This document shows positions 63,101 through 64,000 of a stretch of 64,000 nucleotides of DNA, piece after piece. Positions within the stretch are counted from its first letter, which is position 1, and each line of letters starts with the position of its first letter. A program made the position numbers and the translations under genes. The stretch is from NCBI GenBank assembly GCA_961205875.1, contig OY540818.1:17954761-18018760 (forward strand), read 5' to 3'. Source of the DNA: Sialis fuliginosa. Lineage: Eukaryota; Arthropoda; Insecta; Megaloptera; Sialidae. The notes under the pieces were generated by a model that ran no database searches, was not told the origin of the DNA, and was given only the letters and a program-made list of their open reading frames with translations.

Positions 63101-63696
63101 AGTTTATAGAAGGGCGCCAAATGGCCCTTAACCTTTTAAACCGCATGGCATAAACCCAATTTATAAAAAGCTAAAGGCGAGAATATTATGCAACTGAAGA
63201 CCTTTTTTTTTTTTTAGTCACGCTAATTTCAATTCACGTTTATTATAAAATTATTATTATTTTTTTATTTTCTTATTTTTGGGGGCGCCAAAAAGATATC
63301 GTACCCCGGGCGCCAATTATGCTTGCTACGCCACTGGCTTGCGGCCCTTACTAAGTTGAGTTTATGCCTATGGTCTAAACAAGGTATTTCAGTGTTTTTA
63401 AAGTCGGTTTTATTTATTTTTGATAGTGATAAATATGTTAAATTACTTTAGCTGCTTCACGAATCAACTGCGCTGCCGGTGTGTCCGATGGTTCTGCCAG
63501 AACATCAATACTGTTGTAGTTAACGTGGAGTAGGAAGTTACCTAGGCTGACTTTGCCTGTAGGACGAGGCCATAGATTGGCGTTCGGGTTACAGAACATG
63601 CGACAGGCCGGGAGACTTAGCGCAGAATCAACGTCATCCTTTGTCATTGGCATTTTGTTGCACAAGCTTTCGTGACATTCCCATCGCCATCCCAAG
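60137..63696 (-). CDS. NAG1: Chitooligosaccharidolytic beta-N-acetylglucosaminidase, GH20 (5' partial)
   Basis: Secreted exo-hydrolase that releases GlcNAc from chitin oligomers during cuticle turnover. Eight exons on the minus strand: 63447-63696, 62912-63017, 62186-62349, 61799-62056, 61131-61385, 60809-61045, 60462-60704 and 60137-60343 (TAG), phases consistent, 573 residues. The first visible exon begins inside a codon, so the signal peptide lies right of the window. Order: Cys-rich WRWECHESLC region, GH20b-like domain (ending GARHGLETLSQL), then the barrel: YRGFLLDTSRNY, NTFHWHMTDSQSFPF, LPEFDAPAHVGEGW, FHMGGDEVSTTCW with the catalytic Asp-Glu pair split by an intron right after GGDE, IIMWTS, YIIQIWTTG, YDALYLDCGFGAWVG, NNWCSPYIGWQKVYDN, LGAEAALWTEQ, RVWPRTAAMAERLW and QWCLQNQGYC. 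It resembles OfHex1 (group I) more than Fused lobes or lysosomal-type HEX. Confidence 0.93.
62400..62868 (-). mobile_element. Inverse copy of the 33.5-kb retroelement-like repeat
   Basis: In a hexosaminidase intron. On the minus strand it starts near CTAGCTGCCCTGAATTATTG and includes TTAAATTTAAAAGTTAATTA, a GC-rich core with CGGCCGAGCC, GACCAAATTGGATGCTGTAA and TTATTTCGATAAGGATTAA, matching 33500-34000. It ends internally, so the copy is truncated. Confidence 0.65.
63041..63337. mobile_element. MITE, CAGTGGCGTAG family
   Basis: CAGTGGCGTAGTAAGAAAAA with a G-run at left; inverse GCTTGCTACGCCACTG at right. Interior shares a block with 51840-51930. In the hexosaminidase intron between 63017 and 63447. 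Confidence 0.7.
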
Positions 63697-63893
63697 CTAA
63701 AAATAATCATTTTAATATGATTTATTTAAGGGGTCTGCCTAAGCATAGGGTGATTTTCAATATTGCTTCCTCGCAATATCGAAGATACGAGAAGCATTGT
63801 GATCGTTTCAGATTGAGATAAAAAAAATGTTGTCCGATTTCAAAATTTTAAATTGATTTATCCGTTTCACGTCAAGATAAACACTTTTCGTTC

Positions 63894-63935
63894 CGTGTCT
63901 GTCTGTCTGTCCGTCCGTGTGTCCGTCCGTCTTAA
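63894..63935 (+). repeat. GTCT/GTCC microsatellite
   Basis: A run of GTCT units followed by GTCC units. The last bases of the window (CTTACTATGCCACT) look like the right end of another CAGTGGCGTAG-family MITE cut by the edge. Both lie upstream (gene sense) of the first visible hexosaminidase exon. Confidence 0.6.
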
Positions 63936-64000
63936 AAAACGTATGGTTTGAAGAAACATCAGTTCAAAATACCTTCAAAAATTTTTCTTACTATGCCACT

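Overview
This is nuclear DNA of an insect. It is AT-rich, every gene is split by GT-AG introns, and the six protein-coding genes all have clear animal orthologues. One of them is a chitinolytic beta-N-acetylglucosaminidase of the moulting-hormone-era insect type (OfHex1-like), which points to an insect; I cannot name the order. Introns and intergenic DNA are packed with foldback elements (MITEs), tandem repeats and fragments of larger transposons. Exon coordinates were built by hand from reading frame, splice sites, phase and family alignment, so a few ends may be off by a base.

Layout, left to right: (1) the 3' half of a USP2-type deubiquitinase, + strand, 1220-4300, with its catalytic-Cys exon off the left edge; (2) a complete UBE2L3/Ubc10-type E2 enzyme, - strand, 4613-6602, convergent with USP2; (3) a complete RFX7/RFX5-type winged-helix transcription factor, + strand, 7839-13663, divergent from the E2; (4) about 9.3 kb with no gene, full of repeats (13.66-22.94 kb); (5) one very large gene, - strand, about 22.94-57.77 kb, encoding the inositol pyrophosphate kinase/phosphatase PPIP5K (Vip1), 23 coding exons and about 2,208 residues with an unusually long disordered tail; (6) a complete dUTPase, + strand, 58801-59362, divergent from PPIP5K; (7) the C-terminal 570 or so residues of a GH20 beta-hexosaminidase, - strand, 60137-63696, whose signal-peptide end lies off the right edge.

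The genes do not form one pathway. USP2 and the E2 are both ubiquitin enzymes and sit tail to tail, but there is no evidence of joint control. PPIP5K and dUTPase start about 1 kb apart and may share a promoter region.

The most unusual material is inside the PPIP5K introns: three candidate alternative first coding exons in the same phase; a near-perfect 730-bp palindrome; two phase-compatible donors, one GC and one GT, that would add or remove five residues in the phosphatase region; a decayed GIY-YIG endonuclease segment like that of Penelope retroelements; several hAT-like MITEs with intact 8-bp target duplications; and nested foldbacks. I saw no CRISPR array, rRNA, tRNA or viral gene.
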